This document shows positions 40,786 through 52,238 of a DNA stretch of 64,000 nt, piece by piece. The stretch is from assembly GCA_000729835.1 (NCBI GenBank), contig JFHB01000027.1:1-64000 (forward strand). Direction: 5' to 3'. The stretch is from Atkinsonella hypoxylon (taxonomy: Eukaryota; Ascomycota; Sordariomycetes; Hypocreales; Clavicipitaceae). The notes beneath the pieces were generated by a model. It was not told the origin of the DNA and did no database searches. It saw nothing but the letters and a program-made list of their open reading frames with translations. A program made the position numbers and the translations under genes. Position 1 is the stretch's first letter, and every line of letters starts with the position of its first letter.

Positions 40786-43042
40786 GACAAATTCCGAGTG
40801 CAATCATGGACGTCGCTGGACAGGGTGGCGGGATAGCTTCATACTAGGAGCAGGTGCTCGCTGTGTTTGATTGTGGACTGGTCGTGATCTGCCATGGCAG
40901 GCAGCCGAACTGATTCGCTGGATTTATGATTTACGTGGGAGATCGGTTTGCAAGATTGCTAAAGGTTTGATAATGCATCGTGCATGAGACGAAGTTGAGG
41001 TGAAGGTATGAGGTCAAGCTTGATGGTTGTCAGAGATGGAGTGGGGATTGACTCAACCCGCCTGGGTTATCGATAGCAGACAGTGACATGCAGACAATGT
41101 TACGAAACTGGAAAGCAACCAATTACAGGCAAAGATTGGTTTGTAACACGAAGGAATCTTGCCAGACTGTCTTGGTTTAGTTCATTTGCAATCTTTGTCC
41201 AAAGTTTGATGTGCGGGATTCGAGGATGGGCGTTGGTCACAATATCCAGCTATCCGTTCCATCTTTGGAAGGAGAAGACAAAGGATACCAGCTCGTTCAA
41301 ATAGTAATTCTTTCATTCTTGTCTTGGAAAAATATGTACTTCATATATCGCTCGTATCGAAATACTGAAACGACACCAGCCGCTGCGCCATGCTATCTGC
41401 CACCACGCATCAAAAGGCATTAATTACCGTTTTGTTGTATAAGCCTGCACCACACAGCACCGAAACATTTTCAAAGACAGACATGAGAAATGGTATTCGT
41501 GTTTCGATCCCTATTCTCAAGCGGGTGACAAGAGCGCAATGCGCCAATACGCAAAATGGCGACATGGCCGCCCTAGGCGTACAATTTCGAAGTGCGTCCT
41601 TGGCAGAGACCTTACAGGCACGAGGATTCAAGGTGGGTAGTTGTATACCTAGTCCTGTCAGCCAACATTTGCTCGCTCTTATTTTATGAACGTCCCATTC
41701 ACAGACAGACTACCGTCACACCAGAGAAGCGCGATCCGGAATTAGCGACAACGCGGAGCTAGTCCTAGAATAGAGAGAGCATTGACGATGTGGTGCTGCG
41801 ACTACTGCGACGCCCTTATCTCTAGTCGGAGGTTCAAGCCTCGAGGCTGAGTGTGGGAGGTGTCTGCTGATTGAGCTCAAGCACTTTAGAAGGCAGTCTG
41901 CGCGATGCTCGTGATTCCCCGTGATGGCAGTGATAGGCAGTGACGGTCAATCCGTCCAGCTGAGGGGAATAAGGCTCCTCCGTACGGGGAAGTAGCGTAC
42001 GGAAGGAGCGTGCGGAAGGAGCGTACGGAAGTATCGTACGGAAGTAGTCCGCACGGATTCCGTGCTACTCCGTACGTGCGTCTCATGTCTCATGCACTTG
42101 TTCGCTTGAGGAGCCAGCTGCAAGGCCGAGGTGCCTCTTTTTGCCACGACTTCCTATTGGCGGGATGGGACCCGGTGTGCCAAAGGGGAAACTGTGATTG
42201 GACGGCTTCCGCTATGGCCTCAGGCAAACCGCTCCCCTCCCTACCTCCCTACCTACCTGGTATTTGTCGTAACTATTTGTCACCTCAGCATTGTCCGCAT
42301 GCACGTGCTCCACCACTTGACCTCGTCGTCCGCCGCGTGACCCAGAAGACCCAGAACCCAGAAGACCAGAAGACGCAGAGACTTTAGTCGTCCAAGGCGC
42401 CGACCCCCAGACCCCAGACCCAGACACGCCCTGCCTCAATCGGGGTTTGGCGCGACGTACGCAACTTGGGTCCTGCTTGGTCCTGCTTGGTCCTGCTTGG
42501 TCCTGCTTGGTCCTGCTTGGAGAATCGCCGCCCCTTGTAAGCATAAGAATCTCGCATTGGTGCTGTCTGCTTCACCTTGACGAAGTACGCGATCGCTTTT
42601 AATTGCTCGTCTGTTTTTATAATTTATAATTTATAAAAACCCTTGTTGCTCCAACCACCTGCACGTTTCCGTCCTGCCCTTGTCCAAGCTGCGGGTCTGC
42701 GACTTACGTTTCGACGCCCGCCCGGCGCGATATCACGAGATTGATCACGCAAAACACGTGAGTTGAAAACCCGTGATCTGGGAGTCTCCAGAGCACATGA
42801 TCTGCGAGGTATGTCCGCAATATGCGATTGCTTTTCTGCTTCACAATGCCGTTTTGATGGAGTGCGATGATTGCGTGTACGGAAGAACGAGGCTGCTCTG
42901 CCCTATGAAAACCACGCGATGAGCAAGAAATGCTCGACCTGCTCGACCTGCTCGACCTGCTCAACCTGCTCAACAGTGCATCGCGTCGCGAGCAAGCTCA
43001 TTCTTCCATCTCACTGAGTTGTCTAGTGACGACTCACGCGCC
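40786..43042. repeat. Gene-free stretch with short tandem arrays
   Basis: No gene is supported. Arrays seen: a 13-bp unit like GTACGGAAGGAGC, about five copies (41981-42050); TCCTGCTTGG, five copies (42471-42520), preceded by CAGAAGACC/CCAGACCC runs (42350-42425); and a 9-bp CTGCTCGAC unit, about five copies (42931-42973). The TTATAATTTATAATTTATAAA patch at 42617-42638 is palindromic. Confidence 0.75.
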
Positions 43043-43378
43043 TCATGGAGCTTGGAGATGCGATCCACAGTCAATTTCATCGGCGGATGGTCGTCTGACG
43101 CAGACGCTCGCACATTTGCTGTCGCGAGCGAAGGAAGCATCGCGAAAATAAGCATTCTGCATCGATCTAGCAAATGCTCTACCGCTCAACTGTCTCTTGG
43201 TGGCCAAAGGCGTTGTCAGTCCAAAGACTGATTCACTCAGCCGAACCTCGAGGGGCGCTCGAGGGGCGAGCCAAGCTTCATCATCATTTGTAAACTGTTC
43301 ATCTAGCCCCTCCCAAACCGACACACTGGACTCGCTCGTGGCAGGGCCATCTTCTTGCCAGTAATGGCTGATTCGCAT
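43043..43378 (-). CDS. Possible small hypothetical protein
   Basis: 111-aa minus-strand open frame starting MRISHYWQEDGPATSE, with an acidic-aromatic N-terminal half (VWEGLDEQFTNDDEAWL). It would be divergent from cbf1 with about 145 nt between starts. No domain is recognised, and the C-terminal half is less protein-like, so the frame may be a first exon or chance. Confidence 0.3.
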   Translation of the reverse strand: MRISHYWQEDGPATSESSVSVWEGLDEQFTNDDEAWLAPRAPLEVRLSESVFGLTTPLATKRQLSGRAFARSMQNAYFRDASFARDSKCASVCVRRPSADEIDCGSHLQAP

Positions 43379-43523
43379 CGTGTCCAGTCATGTGCACCTT
43401 ATATATTCAAACATTTTACACGTCAAGCTTTTCTAACGTCCCGTTCACAGTTGTGAGGCCTCAAGTGATATAGGCATTTGGAAACATCAACTCCTCCATC
43501 CACAATCCGTCCCTCCAACTGCA

Positions 43524-44522
43524 ATGTCAGACTCCATCGTGACTGAACAGCCTGATTTGTCCAGCCTTAGCGCGTCGCCTGGTCAGAAAAGAAAACGAGA
43601 ACCGGACAGCCCAGGCACACAGAGCCTCAAACGCGTCGCTCCACCAGCCGCCATGACCGCTGACACTGCCGCTTTTATTGAAAATGCCATCGAAGCAACG
43701 CAGGCCGCTGCGGCTAATGGCGTCAACGTGGCCGATTTCAATGCTTTACAGCAAGCCGCTGCCGCCGATCACACCGATGCGACGGATCCGTCAAATGCTA
43801 CGAGCACCGCCCAAGCTGCGCTTGGGATGTATCCGACGCTTCACGTTCCTCCATCGACAGAGGAGCAATTCGCGGCACAGACTGCCACTGACGGCGAGCA
43901 CCATCATGACCCAGCATTCAATTCTGAGGTTCCGCAACCCGACATGACAGATTCATCGGCTGTCGGCCAGCAGCCAGCGAATGGTGCGCAACAAGAACCT
44001 CCCACCCATCGGTACTCTACATCATCGGCTACTCCTAACCCGAAGCCTACTGTAGGCTCGGAAGAGTGGCACAAAATGCGAAAAGACAATCACAAGGAAG
44101 GTGCGGAACACGATCCCAATACGTGCTAAAGATATGGTGCCACCCCCAAATTCCAAGAGACATTAAATGGCTAATGCGTAGTACCAGTTGAACGAAGGCG
44201 GCGAGAGACCATCAACGAAGGCATCAATGAGTTGGCCAAGATTGTTCCCGGTTGTGAGAAGAACAAAGGATCTATTCTGCAGCGGGCTGTTAGTTTCATC
44301 TCTCAGCTGAAGGAAAATGAACAACAAAACATTGAAAAATGGACGCTGGAGAAGCTGCTCACAGAACAAGCCATTACCGAGCTCAGTGCGTCCAATGATA
44401 AGTTGAAGCAGGAATGTGAACGACTGTACAGAGAATTGGAGACGTGGAAACGCGTGGCACAAAATGCAGGATTGGAGCCACCACAGCCAAAGGATGACTC
44501 GGCGGCGACGACATCGACTTAG
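43524..44522 (+). CDS. cbf1: CBF1-like bHLH transcription factor
   Basis: Basic helix-loop-helix factor of the yeast Cbf1 type, which binds CACGTG elements in promoters (sulfur and respiratory genes) and at yeast centromeres. Proposed exons are 43524-44100 and 44188-44522 with an 87-nt intron (GTGCGG to CCAG, branch CTAAT) in phase 1; the product is 303 aa. The N-terminal 180 residues are Ala/Gln/Thr-rich. The basic region is created across the junction: WHKMRKDNHKE joined to VERRRRETINEGINELAKIV, containing the His-Glu-Arg triad for E-box recognition. The loop is PGCEKNKGS, helix 2 ILQRAVSFISQLKENEQQN, and a long coiled coil continues to about residue 280. The stop TAG at 44520 is followed by an open in-frame acidic repeat region. 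Confidence 0.93.
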
Positions 44523-44690
44523 GAGCATCCGTACGAGGATTTTCTCGAGCATCTGACGACATCGACCGACGAAGAGTCATTTGGCGATTTTCTCGATCAA
44601 CTGACATTGACCGAGGAGGAGCCGTCTGAGGAGGAGCCGTGCAAGGATCTTGTCGACCAACCGTCAAGTACAGAGGCTGATGAACTTTAA
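44508..44690 (+). repeat. In-frame acidic tandem repeat spanning the cbf1 stop codon
   Basis: Units at 44508-44555 and 44556-44603 (48 nt each), 44604-44663 (60 nt, with an internal duplication of GAGGAGGAGCCG-like codons) and a partial copy 44664-44690. Translated in the cbf1 frame they read TTST-x-E... followed by DFLEHL, DFLDQL or DLVDQP. The first unit overlaps the last four codons and the TAG of cbf1; the frame after TAG stays open for 55 codons to TAA at 44688-44690. Confidence 0.85.
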
Positions 44691-47384
44691 AAATTGTGCA
44701 AACAAGAGGCGTTTTAGTTTTGCTTCAGCAGCGTGGTCCCGTCTGACGTGGCCACTGCTATATTCATGATACACCGGCGCAACATTTCTGTTGGTTGGTA
44801 GGTTTACAAGGCTGAGTTATTGGCTCTTTTTTTTTTTTTTTTTTCTTTTTTTTTGTGTGTGTGTGTGTATGTGTGTGCATTATTATTATCATTATTGATT
44901 TTCGAGAGGCAAATAGCCTCGATATCTTTTTTTGTGTCCCCAAACGATAGGTGTAATGCAATTTTGGCGTCGCAACTTTGATGCCTGCCGACTCGCTCTT
45001 TTTGCGTCCTTCCCGTGAGTTGTCCGAGGGGCAACGAAAGTGCCTACTTCCTTCGCCACAGCTGTTATGCAAGAGGTCATGTCCGTTCTGGCTGATGGCA
45101 GGCTCTGCTTGGCTAGACGTCGGTATGAGGGGAATAGTGTGTTGGTGCTGGTGATCTGGGCTGGGGTGGCTTTGATAATGCTGCAAAAGAGGACGTCGAC
45201 ATACAAATACTGGTGGCTAGGCGGTCCTATCAACGACCTGGAAGAATGATTCCGCCATTTCTGCGTTATCCGTGGAGACAGACGTTCATTGGCCCAACTT
45301 TACGTAGTGTTGGTCAAGATGGGAACCGCTGTGGTCCTAGTTCACTGTCGGGATGGACCATACCAGACATCGATCGGCCTTGAATTAAGGACTCGATGCC
45401 TGTCATAGCCAAGCGTAGTTCAGCCTACGCTTTCGATGCACTTAACTCTATTGATTAGCTTACGATTAGCTTACTGGTGATAAGGACGGGCGGGCAGAGT
45501 TTATATTTTGATCTTCTTCTACACCTGAGAAATCGACAAGCTTCAGCAGAACGGAAACAACATGGTCGGAAATTCTTATCCTGAGCTCACATCTGTTCTG
45601 TATGGCAGGTGTACCATGTACTTTGACAGTCTCCTATGTGTAATAGTAGTGTAACTTATGCGTATTGATGTGTGTTACATATAGTATGTTAGCATAGTTT
45701 ATACATAGTATGAGTAGAACTTCCCTCTTGATACCTTGTTCGTTATATCGTGGTGCCATTCCACCCCAGCTGGTATAAATATAATCCCAGGTACACCCTC
45801 TTGAACCCAGTATTTCCAGTCCTACCTTTATATATAGCACACGTACGCCGTTGTCTGGATAATGTACCATGTACCTACCTACCTTTGCATGGTTAACTGC
45901 AACTAGGTACGGTAATCCAGGTAGTTTGCTGACTCTGAGCCTGATCGTCATGCATATTCGACACCATATTACCAGGCAGCATCTACACTCCCGTCATGCT
46001 TGAGAAAGACGGCTTAACGCGCCATGTCATGCTCCCATGAGATCCTATCTGGTATCCAGCGACTCAACCAACGCAGCGCCTTTCCGCCGTCCGTTCCCAC
46101 GACGCCAGCGGCTGACCTTGAACGCAATCCACCCGAGGGCTGGGACCCTTTCATTAACCTCCCCGAATTCAACGCCATACACCCCGTTTCCGCTTGCCAA
46201 CCTAATCAGCCACCGGTTCTGAAAACACGACACCTCGTCCCGTCATGGACTACCTTGTCGTCGACCATGCCAAGTATTGGGCTTGTGTCGCCCTCGTGAG
46301 ACATGATAGTAAATGCGTCAGCCCTATGGCTGGTTTCACGCCACTGCCACCCCGTCCTGCAACTCTCACAAACTGCCTCGTAACCACGAGATATCATAGT
46401 GCCTGCGTGTCTTGCTCAAGACAAACTCTCCAAGATAGTGTCGGGTAAAGCACTCATCAATATTAACGTAAAGTGTTCTTGGATGTCAATAGCTCGTCGA
46501 GGAGATCAAACGCTCCAAATAGTAGAAATTGACAACAAAAGCAACCTCTTTTATTTTCGTAAAATGACCTCTCATTCGCTCGCTGGGCGCCAAAGTGAAA
46601 GCAATGTCAATGGGATATCTCAGTGAATACGTTCCTTGCAATGGGTGAATGGACCAAGTCTGCCAGTGCATCAGTACCGAGCTGTACCAGACCATAAACA
46701 TTGGCAAACCATCCGAGATTTTATGCGTAAATTGCCTCGCCCAGAACACGCGGCCTCAAGGATGCAAAGTGGCCAATAAAAAGAATGACCGAATCTCGTT
46801 TCATTTCAACGCTCTCGCTCGATGTCTGCCAGGAGGAAACAGAAGAGTAGAAAATAAAAAGATAAGAATATTAAAAATAAAAATAAATCAAACAAGTGAA
46901 ATCTGGGAATGTGTGGTAAATCCCATCAAGCACCATGTGAGAAATAATCGCGTCCACATAAAAATAAACATAAAAATCTCCTTTTTCCTGCATGTAATAA
47001 GCCTCCGCCAAAAGCTGGCCACAATGATTGAGAAACAAATTCTGTCCCAGTATGGCCACAAGCACGTTTTCAGCATCGTAATCCTGACATTACTCAATCA
47101 TGGCTCAACTCTTGATCCGCATTCATCGGCCACTGTTGTAGAAAAGCGCCGTGCCTTGCTCGAATGTGTATCGTTTGGGTATCAATGGAAAAGTCAAATA
47201 TGAAAAAGAAAAAGCCGGTAGACTTCAGAACGCCGTGTCTCCATGCAGCCCATATATTGAATTGCTGCTATATCCTAAGCGAGCCGTAAAGGTCAGAGAG
47301 CAATGGATATTTTTGTTTGTTTTGTTGGCCAATGTGGCATGCAACTGCACATGCCAAGCATCCCCTCATCCATTCATCCAACCA
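44691..47384. other. Long intergenic region
   Basis: No gene is supported in 2.7 kb. Features: a T-rich run then (GT)n at 44828-44877 and CTACCTACC words near 45870-45925. The 91-aa frame at 46024-46299 is Pro/Ser-rich and unconvincing. From 46840 to 47220 the DNA is AT-rich with AAATAAAAA-like words. Confidence 0.45.
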
Positions 47385-49570
47385 TCACATTTGATTTCTG
47401 GGAACCGCGTCGACGACTTGCGTCAAAACTCTCAGTCCATTTCTGCCATCGCCCGGCACATAATACCCTGATGGCTGGCTGACTTGTGCTGGTGCATGTG
47501 ACATGTCTCCAGTTCGAAACATTGGTGTCCCATTGGTGTCATACTCTGGGCGTCCCGGTTCTTCGAAAGAATTCCCAATGAATGACTGGCTCGTATTCAT
47601 AGGTACTGACTGGTTCATGAAGGAAGCTTGCGGAGCATTACTCTGCGTTGAAGTATAAGAATACAAGGGATTCTGTGTCGGGCCCGCCGATCCGGATTGC
47701 TGCCATTGCTGACCATATATATTGCTGCCCACAGGACTTGCGTATTCACTAAAAACCGACGGACGCCGGCTATTATTATGAGGACTAGAGACCATGTCGA
47801 GTGCCAAAGCTGGATTCGGGGCTGTGACAGCAGTCTGATCAGTGACAGTAATCCCGTTGTTGTCCACAAAAGTATGTGGTTGATTTGACATTTCTGTCGG
47901 CAGCATTGCTGGATTGTAGGAGCTGCCGCGTACTGGAAGTTCACCCATGAAAGGCCCATGTCCGCCATGTAAAGGTTGTGAGGGCGGCGGGCCAGTTGTC
48001 GGTGTCTGGACAACACACTGCTGTGTGTTGTGAACCTTGGGCAATGGTATGTCACTGTCCTCCTCCTCTTTCGTAAACGGGCCGTCTTCGTTATCAGAAG
48101 CATAATTGTCCGGGATTTTGTCCTCAGCCATCACATATACCTCCGTGGATCCATCTTGGTGGGTTTCAAAAGTTAGTCACATCCCTGTTGCAGTTTGATG
48201 AACACAAACGCCACAACGCCGTGACCAGTCTCGACAGTGCACGCACCTATTTCCCCATTTTTGAAGCGCTCCTCTTGTCTCGCCATCTTGAATATCTCGC
48301 TCAGATATGGCCGTTTCTTCGCATTGGTCTCGTTATCAAGGAAGAATGACGAAAGCGCCTCGTACGTTGTTTCTTCTAGTTTCTTGACATTGAGCCCCAG
48401 CTTTTGTAAATCATTGTGCTGTTTCGCGATAGGTTCAACGACAAGCCTCAGAATATGAGCGAGTAGGTGAACACGTTCTGCCCCGTCTGTTAGCCACGAC
48501 TGCACTTGGCAAGCCTTGCGCTCAAATAGCAAGCATCTTCGGATCATCATCGCACCTCTCTTGTACAGGTGATCTGGCTCCTTATGCCTGACCTTATCGT
48601 CCTTGGTAGGGCCCCATGGCTTGGGCCACCAGTCTGGAGCTTTTTCATCGCTGCCAGTGTAAGGGTGTGTTGACTGTTTTTTGGGTTCGACAGCCTTCAC
48701 CCAAGCCTTGGCGATTAGCTTGCATGCCGTCTGTTGGCAATTCTTAAACCTCTGTTCGTAAAAATCCCAAATGGCATCAGAGTCGCTGATCTTGATGCCT
48801 CTGCGAGACGACACAGTCATGGGTACGTCGTCGTCATCATTGATCGGATGACGAGGTCGCGGTCGTTTCCGTCCCTGTCGTACGGAGGTATCCCAATCAT
48901 CAAAAAGCGAACTGCGTCGTCTATCAGGTCCTCGGATGCGACCACGGCTACCGTTTCTGTTGAATGAGACATTGTCAACGCCGAATGGGTCGTCGAGGAT
49001 GGGATCGGCGCCTAGAAAGGGACAAGACGTGGTTAATATCGATGCGTGATACAGTCTTACGGCGACTTCCGCTTTCATATGTTTGTCTATATCAAGCTTA
49101 CCAGCTCCGATGCGAGCCATCACATGTTGAAACCTGTTGACATCAAAGAACTGACGAATAATGGCATCGTTGAGCTTCTGTCCAGGACTGAAGAACGTCA
49201 TGGGCTTGCCATCTTCGCTGATGGCTGCAACGAAATATTGTTTAGCACCAATGCCACAGTGTGATCGAAGAGCTTCGTCGATTTGCTGCGCCGGCTCAAT
49301 CGCCTTGTCAGCATAGTGTGTCACACTAGGAGCCTTCCGAGCAGGTCTCACCATGGGAGGCTGCCGACGGATGTCATATGCCTCTTGAAACCGTCCTGGT
49401 TCCGCTGCGTCGATACTGTAGCGTTCCGTTTGAAATGAATCATGTCGTTGTGTCGCATCTCCGACGTATCTATCAGGCTGAAAAGACGCATGGCGGGCAG
49501 TTTGTGGAAAGCATTGCGGCTGGAATGACGGCTGCCGGGAGAAGGAATCCCGCGGCCAGTCTCGCACCAT
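47385..49570 (-). CDS. DUF2841 (YDR124W-like) domain protein
   Basis: Fungal protein with the DUF2841 helical-bundle domain; molecular function unknown. Proposed exons are 49570-49102, 49011-48247 and 48154-47385, with introns of 90 nt (GTAAGC to CTAG) and 92 nt (GTGCGT to CAAG, branch GTGACTAAC), both phase 1; the product is 667 aa. The domain lies in the middle: ISDSDAIWDFYEQRFKNCQQ, ACKLIAKAWVKAVEPKKQ, HPYTGSDEKAPDWWPKPWGP, KEPDHLYKRG, and ERVHLLAHILRLVVEP. The last junction gives ERFKNGEI-DGSTEVYVMAEDKI, a continuous conserved-looking segment, joining what otherwise look like two separate frames. N-terminus (SFQPQ/SFQTE repeats) and C-terminus (Ser/Gln/Asn-rich) are low-complexity. The first intron is a multiple of three and stop-free. 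Confidence 0.85.
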
Positions 49571-50990
49571 GGCTAGACAACGGAAATCAACGCAGAAAGA
49601 CCTTGGTTCAAAAATCAAGAAGACAGCAATAGAAGAAGATATAGTTAGGCACGTCAATAATTGGTGGTGACGGCAACCACAAGCTTTGCCCCCTCTCTCA
49701 CGATGATATGATGTGGGTAGAAACAAAAAATGGGAGTTCTGGCTATAGTCACGGCACCGAATATCTGCTCTGGCATCGTTAACACCAATTAAAGTCAAGA
49801 TTGCGTGTAACAAGCGGGACATTGACGTGAAGATAGATGCCTCACCTGCCTTGGGCGTTAGTGGTCTCGGTAAAGACTCATGAGCGGGAGGCACCAGAGA
49901 AGCTGTGACGAGAAACTACGAATGATGGGAACCAAGCAGGTGCTTTCTGCGACTTGAAATTTTTCGGGAAATTAGGCGACCGACCCGTTTTGTTTGCATG
50001 CCATGTAACAAGCGTTGGCTTGATGACGAGAACGACAGAGCACCTGGCAAGGTAATCCCAGGCGAGCTCTGACGAACGAGTTGGCGGCCAGGGTCGCGAG
50101 CACAGGCCAAAGGCGGTCGTGCCAGACAACCAAGCTTTCAGCCGAAGGGCTTCAGTCCGAGCGCTAAGAGAGAGAAAAAGGCAGAGGAAAACAATTTCTG
50201 GCTCTTCGAGCCGCCCACACTCAGGTGCGTACGTTCAGACGATGGAGTCTGAGGCCGTACTATGGAGCAACCCCAACAGTATTTACCAAGTTCCTTGGTG
50301 TCCACAAGAGCTTCGGACCAAAATGTGAGAAAAGCAGTCTCGGACGGGCTGAGTAGCTGTATGACGTAACCCAGAGCTGATTCAGAGCTGCATAAAAGCA
50401 GAATGGTCGAGGGAATATAACTCGTTGGAGCTTGACTGATGACTTATACCGGATGTTGTCGTATAAGATGACGGTTGATCCAAGTGGGCGTGGGCAGTAG
50501 TTAAGCCACAGCACCGTTCCAAATATTTCCGTATCGATAACGAACGATCCAGTGGACAATTTCACGATGACAGGCTGAACCAGGATTCTGTGCAGTGATG
50601 CAGTCCTCGTCACAAATTAGATCTATACTTGGAGGCAACCGGGCCGGACTGAGAAGTATCCAGATGTGGTCAAGGTGAGAAAGCGGTTGAGAAGCTGGTG
50701 AATGCACGGCTCCAGGAGGCGCCTGTGTTGAGGTTAGTTGCGAAGCGAAAACGGCCCTGATAGACGACGTCGCCGACGAAGAGTTTCCTCAAGAGCGCGC
50801 CAGCAATAATGGACAGCACGGCTTGGCCCTAGAAGGAGCGAGGTGAAGGCAGGTGAGGAAGAGAGGGAGGGAGAGAGAGGCATGATATGAGATGGAAGTG
50901 AGAGGCAGAGGTGGGCTAGCAGCACAAAGGCAGTATTCATACCTGGGTATGCATGTACTTACAGAGTACTTGAAAGGCACATATGAACGT
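49571..50990. other. Intergenic region
   Basis: Start of a 10-kb gene-poor stretch. 49571-50120 is the upstream side of the DUF2841 gene. A GA-rich patch lies at 50855-50925. No gene is supported. Confidence 0.45.
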
Positions 50991-50996
50991 GTGTGT

Positions 50997-51125
50997 TTAT
51001 GTATTTGCTTATGTATTTGCTTATGTATTTGCTTATGTATTTGCTTATGTATGTGCTTATGTATGTGCTTATGTATATGCTTATGTATGTACTTATGTAT
51101 ATGCTTATGTATGTACTTATGTATA
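50997..51125 (+). repeat. 12-bp minisatellite (TTATGTATNTGC)n
   Basis: Eleven or so tandem 12-bp units, with TTTGC, GTGC, ATGC and GTAC variants at one position, followed by a GTATATAT tail. Being a multiple of three and stop-free, it creates long periodic frames on both strands that are artefacts. Confidence 0.95.
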
Positions 51126-51942
51126 TGTGTATATATGTATGTATCTAATGCATGCATGTATGTACAGGCCGGTGAAGCAGGCGGCAGCAGGCGGCAGCAG
51201 ATGGCCCGGGGGGGGGGGACCAACAAGTGCCAGACAGACAACAAACGGCCCATCAACAGAACAGAGAACCCGCCGCACAAGAGCTACGGGCAGGCCATGC
51301 TACAATGTCTCTGTTCCAGCTCTCCTACTCGCAGATGGCACGGGCAAGAAAGCCAGCCTGCTATTCGTAGCCAGTGACAGCTCGGCCTCGTCCCGTCATC
51401 TACCAAACCTGCCAAGCCCGGCCCAGGGAAATCGAGTGCCCAATGACAAAGCTGGAGCGAACACCCGCCATCGTGATATCGTGGTGTCGTGGTGTCGTGG
51501 TGTCGTGGTGTCGCGACCGGGCTTAGGCGTCTGGTTTTGTTCTGCCACCTGCTTGCTCACTGAAGGAGCTTCGGCTTCCGGGAGTTCGCGGCGCCCAAGA
51601 AACACGAGCACCAATAACGTGTGCTGTTTTATCTCTATTGGCACATTGGGATTGGGGAACAGGAAACTGCTTTGTACAGCAAGACTCAGGGAAATCGCTC
51701 TGGGACTCACCCGGCATCCAAACAAGTGTGTGTTCTGTCTGTCTGCGGAGTACAGACATTGATCGCTCGTCGGCAGCCTGTGATCGCCGCAGCCCTTTGA
51801 AAGACACAACTACCACCATCCACGAAAGGGCGCCAGGCAGTATGAGGGAGACCATGTTGTTGCGACCACCGGCCAGGAACCAATGAGGTGCTCTGGGTAT
51901 GATGGTTGTCAGGGTTCCCGCCGTAGCGAATCCCTGCGATGT
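51126..51942. other. Intergenic region with an 8-bp tandem array
   Basis: Contains GTGGTGTC repeated about four times (51481-51514), GCAGGCGGCAGCAG copies near 51178-51200 and a G-run at 51208-51218. No gene is supported. Confidence 0.5.
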
Positions 51943-52238
51943 ACCCTACAGCCCCTGGAGGATGCTACAAACCTACAAGCTCCACTTTTAGGTACTTGCT
52001 AACAGCTGTAATTGGTGTAGTGGGACCGCGTGGGCTATCACTGTTAGAGAGGTACAGGAGAGTATACAGGGATTAAGCACTAGCCCTCCAAGACTTGTTT
52101 CTCCATACAATTTACGGCTAAGTTAGAGTAGCTATTGTCTCCACTCTATGTCTTACTAAATTGTCAGCTGATATCTAATTGGCTTAAACTACCCCTGCAA
52201 GTAGATTTACAAATTCATTCAGGGGTTGTACTGTAACT
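51943..52238. repeat. TA-flanked MITE-like element
   Basis: Left end CCCTACAGCCCCTG and right end, read in reverse, CAGTACAACCCCTG match at 11 of 14 positions and each is preceded by TA, as in Tc1/mariner-type insertions; similarity extends about 35 nt inward. The interior is about 225 nt, AT-rich and non-coding. The left 70 nt match the terminus at about 31769-31841. Confidence 0.55.

Noticed and set aside
41810..41870. tRNA-like T-arm (GGAGGTTCAAGCCTC)
   Set aside because: No matching acceptor, D or anticodon arms could be folded around it.
46024..46299. 91-aa plus-strand frame (MSCSHEILSGIQRL start)
   Set aside because: Pro/Ser-rich without domain, overlapping frames equally open, no splice partners.
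50789..51377. Long open frames on both strands with IHKQIHKQ-like or YVFAYVCAYV-like repeats
   Set aside because: They are produced by the 12-bp minisatellite, whose unit length is a multiple of three and lacks stops; both strands are equally open.
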